Positions 24,802 to 38,282 are shown, numbered from the stretch's first letter. The stretch: 64,000 bases of DNA from Torreya grandis (GCA_037957365.1 JARHVA010005357.1:1-64000), one strand, 5' to 3'. The notes: generated by a model from the sequence alone, not told the origin. Numbers and translations are program-made.

Positions 24802-27531
24802 AAGATTTTTTAGTCATTGTATATATTGTACATTTTATATAGTTTTTCATGTTTTCCTCTAAGTGACTTATGCACATCCTTTTTAGTTGTGTGTTTTATT
24901 TCCCTAAGTACATTGGGAATAGTGTTGGTTTTGTTTCTTATTGTAATTTTTTCTTCAAGATAAATTTTTTAGAAATGGAAAACCTTATATCATTTTCATA
25001 ACAGTTGGGATGAAAGTCTTCTAACCCTGTATGCCCAATGGATCAAACAAGGGAACTAATCTATTGTATAGTAGGCATGCAATACCAAGAGATAACCAAA
25101 AATATTGGTTACATTTTTTCTACATATAATTTTTTTTCCTATATTGATTAGGGACTCGCTTGTACCATTCAATAACCTTCTACCCCCATGACTAGTCCCT
25201 TTTTTGTCCTGACTTGATGATACAGTGTTGTATCCTGGGAGGTCTTGTGTGGTGTGATAAGCTGATCAGAGTTTTTATTAAGTTATTAATCTAATGGTGT
25301 AAATATAATATAAACCTCATGACCTTAATACATTTCATTTTTAAACTTTTGAAACATTTTAATCAAGCTTTAAGGTAAATTCAAAGATTTTGAGGAAAAG
25401 GCCTAGAAATAGGCATAGAACTTTAAGTGAAGGATCCAGTAGGTTTACAGGGTATTAAAACATTTAAGGTAATTAATTATGTTTTCACAAGGTATCAAAT
25501 ATTATAATGGTTCAAAAATGAGGTCTATATAAGTTATTATGCCCAAAATCCCCCCTAAATTGCATTAGATGACTTAAAGGTCCTCAAAATAGAAAATTCA
25601 AGTGAAAAAATAACTTTTTAAAGAATTCAAATTGGTTTTGAATTATTCCCACCTACTTGTGGATTTTTTTTTATACCTATTTAGACATGTTCAAGTCCAT
25701 TTTAAGTCATTTGGAGTGGAGGGGAGGAGTTTGGGAGTAAAAAGATGCATTTTAGAGCCTTTTAGAGCTTTGCATAAAAAGGTTTTTGAAGATTTTGATT
25801 AATGCAGGGGATCAATTGTGATATTAAATAATACATGGTATTATTGATATCCTAACATAGGTATATAAAATCATAATCAGTCATAATAAATAGGAGGGGT
25901 GAGAAAAGCTTATTAGTTGCAAACTAGGCATGAAACAAGTTTTCTTCCACTAATGGAGGTTTCAGAATTTTAGAGGGTTTTAAAAAATAATGAAAGTTAA
26001 TTTATAGAATAAAAAATATTTCCCAATTGTTATATTTCATAGGAAGTCTTTTGGTTCTTCATGCTAAGGAAAAACCATTTTGGGTAGTCTTAGATAGCTC
26101 TAAGAGAACCTCAGGTTTTCACTCGATATAGTCATAAGAGAGGGAGTTAGGATATAATATTTTGATCAATGATAGGGACCCTAATATACTTATACTTTTT
26201 TCATTATTTGTGTTTTTCATCTCCCCATATTTATTAACAATGACTAATAATTTAGGGGTGTCTAGATGGCCTACTCATCCAAACAGGGTCCAAGTTTTCT
26301 CATATTATTTCACTTCAGATTTTAATGATAAATAATGATATTAGGAATACCATTTAAGGATAAAATAGGAACTATTATAATTTTTTAAAGTATTTATTTC
26401 CTCCCATGAAGGTACTTATGTCAATAAAAAATAGTTTCCTTATTAACCTTGTGAAAGGTCCATTTGATCAGTTTTAAAGAAAAACCTAGGTTAGAGGAAT
26501 AATGGACATCCTAATACTTATGCCACATTAAATTACTCAAGTGATATTTTCTAATCAATCCTTAATAGTTCATTAGTGACTTGATCAATCAAATAAGGAC
26601 TAGTCTTACATGACAAAACACTATTTATAATAGTCTTTGTATTGTGTTAGATTAATGGAGGTAATGAGTAGTTATAGGAGGTCCATTTGAGAGGAATTCA
26701 TGAGCACAAAGTGATGAAGGAATAATTATTTTCAAATCTAAATTGAATATGAAGGAATCTAATCATACAAGGCTTGTTTTAATCAAGAAACAACTGGTAA
26801 AGTCCCTTATTAGCACATATGAAGGTTTCATGTGCCCGACAAGAGATTACCCATATTATAATGAGGATGATGAAACTTCTTTGAGATCCTTCATAGTAGA
26901 GAAGATCCATTTGTAGACTGTGATAAGGTCTAAGAACTGATTATAGGCCCATATTCCATGCACATTATCTATATCTCCTCCTCATTGCCTTGTGTATTGA
27001 AATTGCACATATAGGTGGATTAACAGAGACCTAGAGATAATCATGGAAGAGTTTGAGCACACTAGGGACCCTCCTTAAGAGTTTGAGAACATTAAGGAGG
27101 TCATAAAAATCAATGGTCAAGCCATGGAATGGCAATAAATATTTAAGAACCTTGTTCATATATGGAGGAGTTTAACGACTTGTTACCTTAAAATCTCCAA
27201 AACATATCCTTATTCACTTTTGGTCCTATTATTTCATAGAATGTCATAAATTCTAGATAGGTTTTAAGGACCTTATCTTGTAACACAGGCATATAAGTGA
27301 GATTTTGCAAAAGAGAGTGGGTGTTTGACCCCAAGAGCTAATGAAAGGAAGGTCTCTATCCTAGACCATCTTACACTTCACTTTTTCAATTTTCTTTGTG
27401 GTATATTGAATTCCAAATGACCTTGTTATCTAGAGTGGCATAATAGGAGCACAATTTCATGGTAGGTGATCCTTTGAGGTGAGGAGGACATTTGCAGTTC
27501 TTAGAAAATCAAAATGAAATGAAGGGAGGAA
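24802..27531 (+). other. E1 3' tail, copy B: non-coding
   Basis: Counterpart of 3247-5960, with no recognisable frame on either strand. It ends at the E2 target site (27532). It is as well conserved between the two copies as the coding part, as expected for one duplication event rather than separate insertions. Confidence 0.6.
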
Positions 27532-27536
27532 AGGTT
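27532..27536. other. E2 target site duplication, left (AGGTT)
   Basis: Perfect 5 bp match to 39425-39429 on the other side of E2. Confidence 0.92.
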
Positions 27537-28684
27537 TGACTAGTAGATGATTCATAATTAGATGTACTTATCTTGACAAAAATAGACAAGGAGAGTCACC
27601 ATGGACCTATACCTTCTACCTCATTTAGATGTTAACCAAAGGATGTAGAATTGATAGGATGATGTCACTGTATGTGTACAATCAATCTCTAATTTGACAT
27701 TTCTCTAATTGTATTTAAGATGTTAAAGTGTAGTAAATGAAATGATTGAAATAAAACATAAAAGAATTATTTTGAAATAAATGCTTATGCATTGGAAGGT
27801 TTCTTAGACAAATCTAAACAAGAATGTAAATTACACAATTTAGAATTAAATCACATAATGCATAAAGAAATAAAATAACATGATTAGCTATTAAATTGGG
27901 TTGTATTGTTGTTTTAAGGTTTCTAAAGGGGGCCCTTCCTCCTTCTATCTTCTAGCTTCAATCCTTCCTCTCATAACATTTAATTGAACTAAAAAATGCT
28001 TGTTTATAATAGTCAAAATTGTAGCAATGAATTATTATAGGAATTTACAATAATTTTTGCTTGACAAAATGTACTTATGATAATCTCTAATAAACATATA
28101 CTACATCTCCACTCTACTACTACATATTTATATACTTTAGAGGAGATTGTTTTATGTAAAATAATATACATATTCTATTCGAAGATACATTCAATTTAGG
28201 ATAACCAAAATTGGTTCCTTTCGCTATAGTCATCATTTATGGGAAGATTGCAATATTGTTGTAGTATAAATAATCCTATTTCATTTTTCATTCACTTCCT
28301 TATTAAGTTCCATGGAGTTTAGAGTCATTTCTATGATTTGATTGGAAGAGAATCAAAATCTATTCATCTACAACTTTAGTCATATAGTGGTTGCAGGATG
28401 GTCTATGTAATGATATTCTTTTGCTATATGGAATCCCATGCTATATACCTATCTCTCCAAAACATCCTTAAAACACATTACAGAAAAAATTTCCTAAAGA
28501 AAAAGATAACTATTATATATTTTATTCTAATACATAATTCTAACTATTTCAAAGAGTCTAGAAACATAATGCTATATGGCTTATGAAATTAGGAAATTGT
28601 ACGTAAAAGTGTCAAAAATCATGGTTAACAAGTAGGATGAGTAAAATATATAGACATAAGAATAAGAAATTTATGGGGCTCATC
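27537..28684 (-). repeat. E2 3' LTR, copy B (1148 bp)
   Basis: Plus-strand ends are TGACTAG...CTCATCA. Next to its right end the minus strand reads gatgggtg, a short purine-rich tract in the PPT position. It corresponds to 5966-7110. Confidence 0.9.
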
Positions 28685-29029
28685 ACACCCATCAACTTAA
28701 GATCTTACTTGAACTTGAGTAGTATACTTGTTCATTCCCAATTCATAAATACTCTAAAATCCATGGGCTCTACAACACCCTTAGCAAGGTGAGTGTAAAA
28801 TCCCCACCTCTATTCAAATAGTTGCCAAATTTTGAAATCTATGACTTTATCAATCAAGGTTTTGTCATACCAATTTTGAATAGGATACCAGAATAGAGGT
28901 GGCAAGAATTTGAGGTTCAACAATTGCAATCCCATGCCACCTACAGGAAGAATATATTTTGTGATCCTATTAAATACTATGTTTAAATTAAAATGGGAAT
29001 ATGGCTCCCTCTTATTTAGTGTAGGAGTG
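28685..29029 (-). other. E2 segment between ORF3 and 3' LTR, copy B (PPT side)
   Basis: About 350 bases without a clear frame. The minus strand begins this region beyond ORF3 and ends with the purine-rich gatgggtg at the LTR edge. The same segment in copy A is 7111-7459. Confidence 0.55.
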
Positions 29030-31180
29030 ATCTCATTCCATCATTATATTTAGGACTCTTTGGTTGATGGACCAACAAATTTTCTTAATCCTACGTAAAA
29101 ATATTGGAATTTATCACATTTATTAGCAAACCAAGATCTAACTTCTTGATTCAACATGATATAATCCCATTTAGCTAATATAACATTAGGTGCCATTGAT
29201 TCACTCCTGATAAGCAACTAAATTTCATTCTCCTTTTTCCTATATTTAGTTACTTCTCCTCCTCTTCTTTTCTCATTCAACAAATATGATGAAACATTTG
29301 TAGTTGGACATCTCCAACATATAGATTAGGGTTCCACTCTCTATCATATGGAACAACATAATTTTGAAGGTAGAACTTGAACAATTATGCTTATTCTTCC
29401 TATAAACTTACTTTATATATAGAAAAATATATGGGATCAACAACTTCATGGGGCATATCATAATAAATTCTCATAAATATATACTTTTGTCATTGATCTT
29501 CAATGTACACTAGAATATTTTGGAAAGAGCTCTATAGTCTAGGAGCTGTTGGGTAAGAACAACCATATATTTAATTTTTTGTTTCATTTTGGTGATGCTT
29601 TTTTTCTTTCAACTTATTCTCTTCTTTCAATTTCTTAATTTCTTTTCTTAATTCCTTCAAAATTTTATACTGACTATCCATCCAATTCATCAATTTAGAA
29701 GATATTGCAAATGAGGAGTGATACATGAATTCTTGGGTAGCTTTAGGTTCTTATTATTGATTTATGTCTACAAGAGGTTTTTAAATGTTGATTTTCAGAT
29801 GATATTATATATAGGGCTATAATTGACAAGCTATTTTAGCAAGTGCATTCAGTCCTCCACTAGATTGATCTTGTAGCTGCTTCCTTAATTTCTCAATTTC
29901 TTACAAGGCTTGATCAAGAGTGGAAAATTCTATTTTTATAATAGGTTTATCCAAATTTTTATGTTCTTCCTACATGATTTCATCATGAAACTCTTCAAAG
30001 CTATGCTCAATTTATTCTACTTCTTCTTGCATGGGTTCCTCATGTAATTCTTCAAAACTATGCTAAACTTGTTCTGCTTCTTGTTGATTGAATATTGGAG
30101 AACATTATTCCATATCTATTTTAGTCTCTAGAGATTTATCACTACTAGAAGTCTATTTATCTCTAGATTATTCATTTATTTTAATAATATAAGAAGGTTT
30201 AGTTCTCATTTTTATTCTCAATCTATGAGATCTATAAAGAGTAGGGGTTACCTTGGCCTTTTTGGGAGAAGGTGGAAGTTCTTCTTTAGACTCATTTGAA
30301 TTAGGTTGGAGAATGAGATTTTTATATTTTTCCTTCTATATTCCCTACCTATGAAAGTCCTTTATTTAGTCCTTGTTGTAGGTTCTTGTGTTGTTGTAGA
30401 AAGACCTTCTTCTATAGGTTCTTGTGTGGTTGTAAGAAGGTTTTCTGCTATAGGTTCTTGTGGATTTGCAAGAAGGGCTTATTCTTATATTTGTTCTTCA
30501 ACCTCTAATTCCTCTTCTATTTCATTTTATTCTCTATCACTTTCTACATTTCTTGGTCCTTGGAGAAATTCTTCCCAACTAATGTTGGGTTTAGTTCTTT
30601 TCAAATAATCTTAAACAATCAATTGGATTAAGTAGTGATAAGAAAGAGCTTTAGAATAACCATTTTGAAATGCCTCTAACATTTTTATGATCATGTGGAG
30701 TAAAAAATAGGAAATTTTTATCTATATTTCATGCCACAAATGATTCATGAACTTGAAGTGTAGGCCATGTAACATAGAATACCTCTCTTCACAAATGAAA
30801 TATCTCGAGATAAATTTAGCAACTTTAGCCCATCTTCCCAATAGAGATAACCTTGTAGTGCCCTAATTTAATGTTTATAAGCATTCATTTCCTCTGATGA
30901 ATTTTATCTCTTAGACATGTCAACAAATTTATCTTACCATTCTTCCCTTGTTCTTAGTATTCTTGTTACTCTGCTAATGGTTGAATCTGTCAACTTTATT
31001 TCCATCCCCTTTACCATTTCCAAGCTATTATGAAATGTACCATAAAATTATTCCACAATTCCTTCATCTAGGGCCTACATTTTCTCAAAATACTATTCCT
31101 ATCCTATATTCCAAAATAGGGCCAATATTTTTGTGCTATTGGTAAAAGTGGTGCTATCAAGTGGTTCATGTTTGAACAAA
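29030..31180 (-). pseudogene. E2 ORF3, copy B: env-position ORF with coiled coil (unknown function)
   Basis: Second copy of the ORF3 frame described at 7460-9640. Here several pieces are less broken: KILALFWNIG, YFEKM.ALDEGIVE.FYGTFHNSLEMVKGMEIKLT, STISRVTRIPRTREEWQDKFVDM, and GYLYWEDGLKLLNL (about 30850-31150). The 36 bp repeat (12-residue TTTQEP type) lies at 30379-30486, and the charged heptad region at about 29600-29680. I do not recognise a catalytic motif, transmembrane anchor or furin-like site, so calling it an envelope gene is not justified; only the position is env-like. Confidence 0.6.
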
Positions 31181-32234
31181 TCTCCTCCCATAATCTGAGG
31201 TGAAATGTGAGTTATAGGTATAGGTGCTTGTAGAAAGGGTTTTGAACTATGGAAAATTAATTTGTGACTTTTGATTTGGGATAGAAATAAACCATTTTAA
31301 TTTATGTAAAATCTCCTCCCATCTTAAACTATCACTTGTCCTTGAGGGACGAAGCTGACATAGATAAAACACTTGTGGTAAGAGTAAAGGGTGGTAATAG
31401 TAGTTGTGTCAATGGTCACATCAATTAGTGAAGGGGATGGTAAGTAGGCATGATAATGGAGGATATGGCAGTATATTAAGAGCATTAAGTCCCATTATGT
31501 TTATAAATAATTAAAATGTATGATAGGAAATAGATATAGAAAAATTACCATGTTACTTATAGAAATACCTTTTATAAATGTGTAAATGATGATTCAAAGT
31601 GGTGGTCATGGTGTATGCCATCATTTGAGTGGGATAAAATGATTTATGTAGGATGCAATGTATGAATACATCTTGTATCAAGATATATTCCCTATATCAG
31701 TAGGTTTTATCCTACAATAGCAAGTTTTATCTTGTAACTGTAAGTTTGATCTTGTAGAAGCAAGTTTTATATTGTAACAAGTTTTTCATTTGTATCAAGA
31801 ATGAAAATGTGTTTCTAATCTAAGGGAATGAATTTTCAATAAAAAATATATGAAAATAATTTTTATTATTATTTTAGTACCTTTTCTCTTTTTCACTTCT
31901 TTTTTTAATGAATGTTGATCAGTTAGTGACCTAGTTTTTTGAGACAATATCCATCAACAATGCATGAAGGTTTTCATTGATAAATTATTTATTTATTTTT
32001 TTGTCCAAAATCAATTAGAATTACAATAATATATAGGGTATGATTTTATTCAGCTTGAACCAAGCCATTTTGAATAACTTATTATTGGCTATAGGAAGCT
32101 TTATTACTCTTAGAAAATATTAGGGAAGGGTTGATAGAAATACCCTTTGACTATAAGAATAGGTTTATTTGATTTATAAAGAATATATGGATGTTATTCT
32201 TCAATAATTTGGTGAGTGAGATTTTCTTTGGAAA
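31181..32234 (-). other. E2 spacer between pol and ORF3, copy B
   Basis: About 1 kb, non-coding as far as I can see. The stem-loop word cttgtccttgagggacgaag lies near 31335-31355. Loose repeats of 'gcaagttttatcttgta' occur at about 31720-31780, more of them than in copy A. Confidence 0.55.
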
Positions 32235-35200
32235 ATGGTTTATTATATAGCTTCAGCCTATGGCCATTAACAAGCAGTTAGAACCAAACAGAATCAATGA
32301 TAATGAGCTTTATAGTGCCATTGTCAAAAAAAATTCTGATCTGATAAGACCCAAGCCATCTAGACTACAAATTTCCTTCATGATACTTATATTTAAAGTC
32401 AAAAATAGTTCCTAATCTCTTAGTTATAAATTCTTAATATTGATGTTCCTATCATGCCATCCCACACATTGTCTTTGCATTATTTTAGTATGATGAAGTG
32501 CTTCCTTTCTTAGTTTATCAAGTGTATTTAGTTGTGTGATCCTATCTTGTTGAGCTTGAGAAATATTCAAGCCCAAATAAAGTGTTTTCATTAATTTCTT
32601 ATGTTCAAACTCAATGAGCAAAATAATCTTCTTACCATAAATTAGCTCATATGGAATGAGACTAGTTGTGGTTTTTTAGGTGATTTTGTAACCCCAGATT
32701 GCTTTTAGAAGATGATTTGACCAATATTTTCTATGTAGGATGAAAGTCTTGATGAGGATATTTTCTAATTCTCTATTTATCACTTCTACCTAACCATTTG
32801 ACTAAGGATGGTAAGGGGTAGACTTCTTGTGTTTGATTTCATATTCTTTTACCAAGGCAATTGTGAGGTCTGATATGAACTATGGGCCTTGGTTTATGAT
32901 TATTTCTCTTAGTACTCCATAGTGGGTAAAGATTTATTCATATAGGAAATAAAATACCATCTCATTTTGGGCATAGGTTAAGTATTTTACATCTACCCAT
33001 TTGGTGACATAATCAGTGCACACTAGTATGTATTCCTTATTGTTGGATTTATGATCAATGGGACATACAAAATATAGTCCCCATTTTTTAAAGGGTTATA
33101 AGAGTAGTTATGGCTATAATAGCATTTCATCATAGTAAGTGGGCTTTCCTATACATTGGTATTAATCACATCTATAGGTGTACATCATGGCATCCTTATG
33201 TAAAGAAGGCCAATAATATCTAGTAGTAAGTACTTTCATAGTAGTCCATTTGGTAGTTAAATGACCTCCATAGGGTTCATCATGGCAAGATTTAAAAATG
33301 TCATAAGCTTCATCTTCTTACATACATCTTCTCATAAGTAAATCTGGTCCCATGATAGAGAGATATCCTACAATCCATTCATAATGTTTGCTCTTTTGGA
33401 TTAGGTGTTACTTGTCCTTAAGTGAGAAATGCTATGGTAGTCATCTTGCAATAAGATAGTTAGAAATATCTATAAAGCAAGGAGATTGAATTATTTTAAC
33501 CAATAAATTTTCATCAAGAAGAAAAATAAGCAATAGGATTGAGTTCATCATTTTTCAATAGAGATATAAAATATTCTACTATATTATCCTTTCCTAGTCT
33601 ATCCACAATGGTAATATCAAACTCCTATAACAAAAGTAACCAACAAATTATCCTACCTATTACAGTAGGTTTGTTCATTAAATACCTTATTGGTGTATAT
33701 GAATACTTGGTAACCTATAATGTAGTGTCAAAATTTATTTATGGCATAGATGACATCAAGAAATTCCATCTCTATTATAGTGTAGTTAATTTCATCCCCT
33801 TGAAGATTCTTATTGATAGAATAGATTGCATAACTTAGAGATTCATCATTTTGACCAAGTACAACTTCTAAAGTGGTGTCAGATGCATCTATGTGGATGT
33901 GAAAAGGCTTCATCTAGTCAAGTCCTCTTAGAACAGGATTTTTTATGAGGTCTTTGAGTTGGTAAAAGTTAGTTTGACAATCATTAGTCCATGTGAATTC
34001 AACATCCTCAGTAAGCAAGCCAAATAATGGGGTGGAAATTTTACTAAAATATTTGATGAATAAGCTATAATAGCCATCATGTCCTAAAAAAATTCTAACA
34101 TCTTTCTAATTTTTTGGTGTGGGTAGATCCTTAATGATAATTATCTTTGTTGGGTCAACTTGAATTTTAGTAGAGGATATGTGATGTCCCAACACAATCC
34201 CTTTAGTAATAAGCATGTAATATTTTTCATTGCTTAAAGATAATTGGTGGTCATGGTAACATTGAATAACTTTATCTAGATTGGTCAATGTTTCTTCGAA
34301 TGTCCACCCATAGATAGTGAAATCATCCATGTAGATTTCAACATAGTCATGGGAGAGATCAGAAAATATGTTAAAAATAGACCTTTGAAAGGTGGATAGG
34401 GAATTACAAAGACCAAATGGATAGGGAATTTCAAAGACCAGATTTTAAGACAATAATCATAGGTTCTCCAAGTGAAATTAAAAGTGGTTTTGTCTTGATC
34501 ATGTGGAGAAATTCATATTTGATTATAACCATTATAGCCATCTAAGAAGGAAAAGTACTTCTTCCCTACTAAAGTATCCAACACTTGATCAATAAATGGA
34601 AGGGGAAAGTGATCCTTCCTAGAAGAAACATTTAATTCTTAGTAGTATTTGTAAATATTCCATTTGCCCCCTTTCCTAGGTACAATGACCAAGAGAGAGA
34701 CCCACTAGTTGTTTGAAATAAGATAAACAAATCCTGCATACAAGAGTTTTTACAACTTAGTTTTGACAATGTCTTTGACTTTAGGATTCATTTGTCATTA
34801 GGGTTGGTGAATAGGTTTTCATTCTTCTTTAATGTAAATGTGATGTGTGCATAAATCTTGGGGCATTCCTCTCATGTCATGGTAATCCTAGGAAAATGAT
34901 ATTATGTGCCTTCTCATCATTGTAAGTAACTAACTTTCTTGTCAGGGTGTTAATTAAGTGTTGATGTTGAAAGGTTTGTTTGGTAGGATGTCTACTTGCT
35001 TTGTTAAAGAAAGCATGGTCTCTATATTGGCAATTGAAGGAGCATAATTGCATTGATGGGGAAGTAATTGATGGAATTTCCAAATGTCTCTTGTGGTTTT
35101 ATCAGAATAATTCTCAAGAAATCTATTCTAAAGAGGGCATGGTGTACATTCCAATAGGTTGGTGGTTACAAGATCTTGTCGATAGGCATTTTTTAGGATA

Positions 35201-35990
35201 CCAGTAAGGATAATGTCTTCTTCTTAGGCTTACAAAGTTGGACTCTAGTTAATTGTGCAAAGAGTAAATAAAGAGATAGTTTCTTCAAAGTCATCAATCC
35301 AAGGGGTTGGTGCATCATTTTGGGAAGGCTTAGCTGGTGGATACAACAATAATTTCTTAGTGTCATTTATGTTGGAAATTAGAATTTTTCTTGACTTGTA
35401 GCCAATAAAAGCATCGATAGTGGCCAACCATGGGCAACCAAGGATGAGAGGATAACCCCCCAATTTTTTCTTTGGATACAACACAATAAAATTGATTACA
35501 TATTACCAATAATCCATAGTGATAATAAGGTCCTCAACAATCCCTTTAGGCTTAACAGTTGATCTGTTAGCCATTTGGAGGATGGTGGGTGTTAGATAGA
35601 GAGGTGAGTTTCAGTTATTTTACGGTCTCCATGGTCATCACATTGATGGCTTCCCCCAAGTAAATTAAAGTGTTGGATATGGATTGGCCATGGATGCTAA
35701 CATTAATTACAAGACTTCTTAGATCAAAATATTTTGGGAGAACTATATTTCCCAACATAATATTTGTTAGTTGGCCAATGACCTGGATTGTTTTAGGATC
35801 TTTTTTCTTTCTTCCCAATTTTTTCAAACATATCTCTCTAATGGCTTTATTATGGATAATAAAATCCTTTATTTCTTGAAAGAGTGGGATTTTTATGCAC
35901 ACATTCTTGATTTGTCCTCAAATATAAAATTTGAGTTCTAGTTTATGATGTGATATGTTCAATCTCTCCAAAAAAAGAGGATTGTCTATT
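32235..35990 (-). pseudogene. pol: E2 pol, copy B: Athila-like protease-RT-RNase H-integrase (degenerate)
   Basis: Minus strand, in order. Protease region 35615-35902: GRKKKDP.TIQVIGQLTNIM, then the active-site area LIYLGEAINVMT, where the catalytic Asp of LIDLGA is Tyr. The GYPLILGCPWLATIDAFIG block lies at 35245-35484. RT (about 33950-34800) has YMDDFTIYG at about 34310-34330, LSLSNEK and GIVLGHHISS. RNase H is 33650-33915, with PFHIHIDASDTTLEVVLGQ and INKNLQGDEINYT. In integrase (about 32640-33300) the first Asp is Tyr (WGLYFVCPID; copy A keeps Asp), the second reads Asn (INQGPQF) and the Glu remains (NG.VEVINRELE). The tail with LDKLRKEA and WHDRNINIK is at 32424-32621. It is not functional. 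Confidence 0.9.
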
Positions 35991-35999
35991 TTTTTTTAA

Positions 36000-37960
36000 A
36001 AATTGAATGGACTTGGCTCAGGATTATCCATGGGTGGATATGGATTAGAATGGAATAGATCTAGTTCAAATTTTTCTATGATTATGGGTGAGGTGGGTTG
36101 TGGAAGAACATGATCTGAGTAAAGTTGAACTTGATTAATATCTAAGGTGTATGTTGGATATTGCATTATTTCAATGGATTGTCTCAGTTGAACTAACTTA
36201 TTGGTGGGATTGGGGATGGGCTAGGTATGTAATTGAGTTTTTTGAATAGGATACTAAGTGTTTAGAAGTATGGTCTATTGTATTTATGGTTTTTTCATTT
36301 TCTAGGGAAATCCTTGATTACCTCCCCATTGTTATTTCCATGGATTAGAGGGATAGAACCATTTTTGGTTTTGGAATTTCCTCAGTTGAGGTTGGTGTCT
36401 ATATTGTTGCATCTATAAATAATTCTTGGGTAGCTTCCAACTTGTTTAATACCAATTTTTATTAGGTACATTCATCTAAGAACCATATTGAGGATTATTT
36501 GAGAATTGAGAATTTGCAAACATAGAGTTTGATGACATACCTGATCTTTGTACCCATAGTTTCTATTGAGCCATAAAAAACACCATATTCTCATCTTCTC
36601 CTATGGTATACAACTTCACTATTTTAGGATTATCCTCAATTATGATGGATACCTAAGCTTTCATGGAATGGCATATGCAATCCACCTTAATTCTATATTC
36701 AAGTCAATAGGTGGCTAAGACTTTTCCAATTTCTTATTTCTTCATCCATGTATGTAATGTATCAAGTTGAGTAGCTAGCTAGGTGATTGATGATATCATG
36801 CTTCATGTCCTAGAGTAGGTTGTTAACTTCAGCTTTAGATAGTCCTAAAATAGATGCTATAGGAAGGGTTCTACCTTTACTTTTGTTCATGGTTAATTTG
36901 GATTAGTTCATACATAGAACTATTAGTTCATCAAATGGTAGTGTAGAAACATCACCACCAAACATTAGATCTAGTGCCTCCAGACAATCATCTCTAATTA
37001 TTTTTAGGAATATCAGCTTGATCAATTACTTATCCATTATAGTTTGCTTGGATTTTTACAATTTAAACAAAATTCTTTCCATATATTCCTCCAATCACTC
37101 ATCCTCAACTAATGTCATTAAAAAAATGTCATCTCTCTTGTAGTTTCTACCCCTACAATAGTCTTGGTATTTCATCATAAAATTATCCTTGATTTCTTCC
37201 CAAGTAGAAATGACATCCTTTCTAAGTCCCATGAACCATCTAAGTGATACATCTTTGAGTGTTTCTATAAATAGTTTTATTTCTGAGCATCTTGATTATA
37301 ATCATAACTATGACATAAGATGTCAAACTCAAAAATAAATGTATCTAGATCCTCGGATGTTTTTTCTTTAAAGGTAAGGAGGGTAGAGTGAGGGCTATTC
37401 TTAATGGGTTCATTTACATTAGGAGTAAGGATAAGAAATTCAAACTTAGTAGACTCATTGGTAGTGTTTTCTTCCTGGTGATCCCCTATGAATACTCTTT
37501 GTGTTGGTAGACATGAGGTTGTTTCTACCTAACATTCAAAATTCTTATCAATTATTTTATTTTTTAGGGTGTATAAGATGGAGATTTTATATTTTTAATT
37601 AGCTTATTATATAATATGGGTGGTGTGGAGGTTTTAGAATATTATTCTAGTGTCTTGGCAAAGAGTCTCTCTAAATTAGAAGATTTCATTGGCCTAGTGT
37701 TTCTTCTATGGGAAAGAATAGCTTTGAATGCCTCCTTAGCAAGAAATTTGGGTGACAAAGGGAAGAAAACTTCATATTCTTGAATATGAGGTGATAATGT
37801 GGTAATTATTAGAAGTAGTACATGTGGGTTTTTTCCAGGGGTATGAACCTCTTCAAGGTCTCCAACTTGAGCTACCAATCTAGCCAAAAATTATTCCTTC
37901 TCTACCTCTTTTATTGACAACTGTGAGCGATCTTCAAGAATTCCTTCATGTTCCTTAGTG
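36000..37960 (-). pseudogene. gag: E2 gag, copy B (degenerate, N-terminus present)
   Basis: Minus-strand Gag. The N-terminal part includes VAQVGDLEEVHTPGKNPHV and AFKAILSHRRNTRPMKSSN (37642-37887). The core reads PNVNEPIKNSPHSTLLTF, EDLDTFIFEFDIL and SYDYNQDAQ (37290-37420), followed by ETLKD, RKDVISTWEEIK.NFM and KYQDYCRG near 37150-37260 and LEALDLMFGGD near 36960. A Q/N/W-rich tail lies near 36280-36520. Gag would form the virus-like particle. The N-terminal part is present only in this copy because copy A is truncated. It is interrupted by stops and shifts. Confidence 0.88.
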
Positions 37961-38263
37961 TTATAGGATGAATATTTTATCTTGTAGAAAATTTCAATTA
38001 TTTAATAAAAAATCTTCATATATAGTCCCCTTCATTTTGCATACATTAACCACGTTTTTTTTACTTTTTGCCCACCCTACCTATACAAGGTTAGTAATAT
38101 GGGGGTTTTTGAAATTTCCACTATCTTATTTGCAAAAAGGGAAATTTAAACTATGAAAGTAGGAAATATTTAATCTAAAAAATAGAAAGATTTGGAACTA
38201 GAAATAATATGCATCTAGAAACAATTACTATCAAGAATGAAGATTATAAGTGTGTGACACCCT
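37961..38263 (-). other. E2 5' leader between PBS and gag
   Basis: About 300 bases between the primer site and the first recognisable gag residues. I see no ORF or other signal here. Confidence 0.6.
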
Positions 38264-38281
38264 TCCCTAACAATGGTACCA
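38264..38281 (-). other. E2 primer binding site, decayed tRNA-Asp type
   Basis: The minus strand reads TGGTACCATTGTTAGGGA, one base from the LTR. The tRNA-Asp PBS usual in Athila-like elements is TGGCGCCGTTGCCGGGGA. Every difference is C-to-T or G-to-A, and most fall at CpG sites. This supports both the identification and decay by cytosine deamination. Confidence 0.82.
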
Positions 38282-38282
38282 A

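Larger units (their letters stand above)
15713..27531 (+). mobile_element. E1, right-hand copy: Tat-like Ty3/gypsy, interrupted by E4 and then by E2
   Basis: Plus-strand element missing its 5' LTR and most of gag, because the block boundary falls at 15712/15713. Present are a gag tail and protease (15713-16719), the E4 copia insertion (16725-21099), the aRNH region (21105-21560), RT to integrase (21560-24801) and a 3' tail up to the E2 insertion at 27532. Sequence on the far side of E2 (39430 on) should continue E1, but I cannot confirm this by homology. Confidence 0.8.
21553..37312. repeat. Right copy of the ~21.6 kb duplicated block (copy B)
   Basis: Collinear with 1-15712. The copies align from about 21553-21569 (copy A carries an ~11 bp deletion at its position 7) to 37312, where copy A jumps to E1 gag sequence at 15713. 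If the repeat is in tandem, the unit is 15713-37312 (21.6 kb), and the first 5.8 kb of the left unit lies before the window. Whether E4 is also present there cannot be seen. Confidence 0.92.

Noticed and set aside
30306..30608. 100-codon plus-strand frame with GSCVVV repeats (also 8775-8963)
   Set aside because: It is the antisense shadow of the E2 ORF3 12-residue repeat; the minus strand gives the coherent protein.
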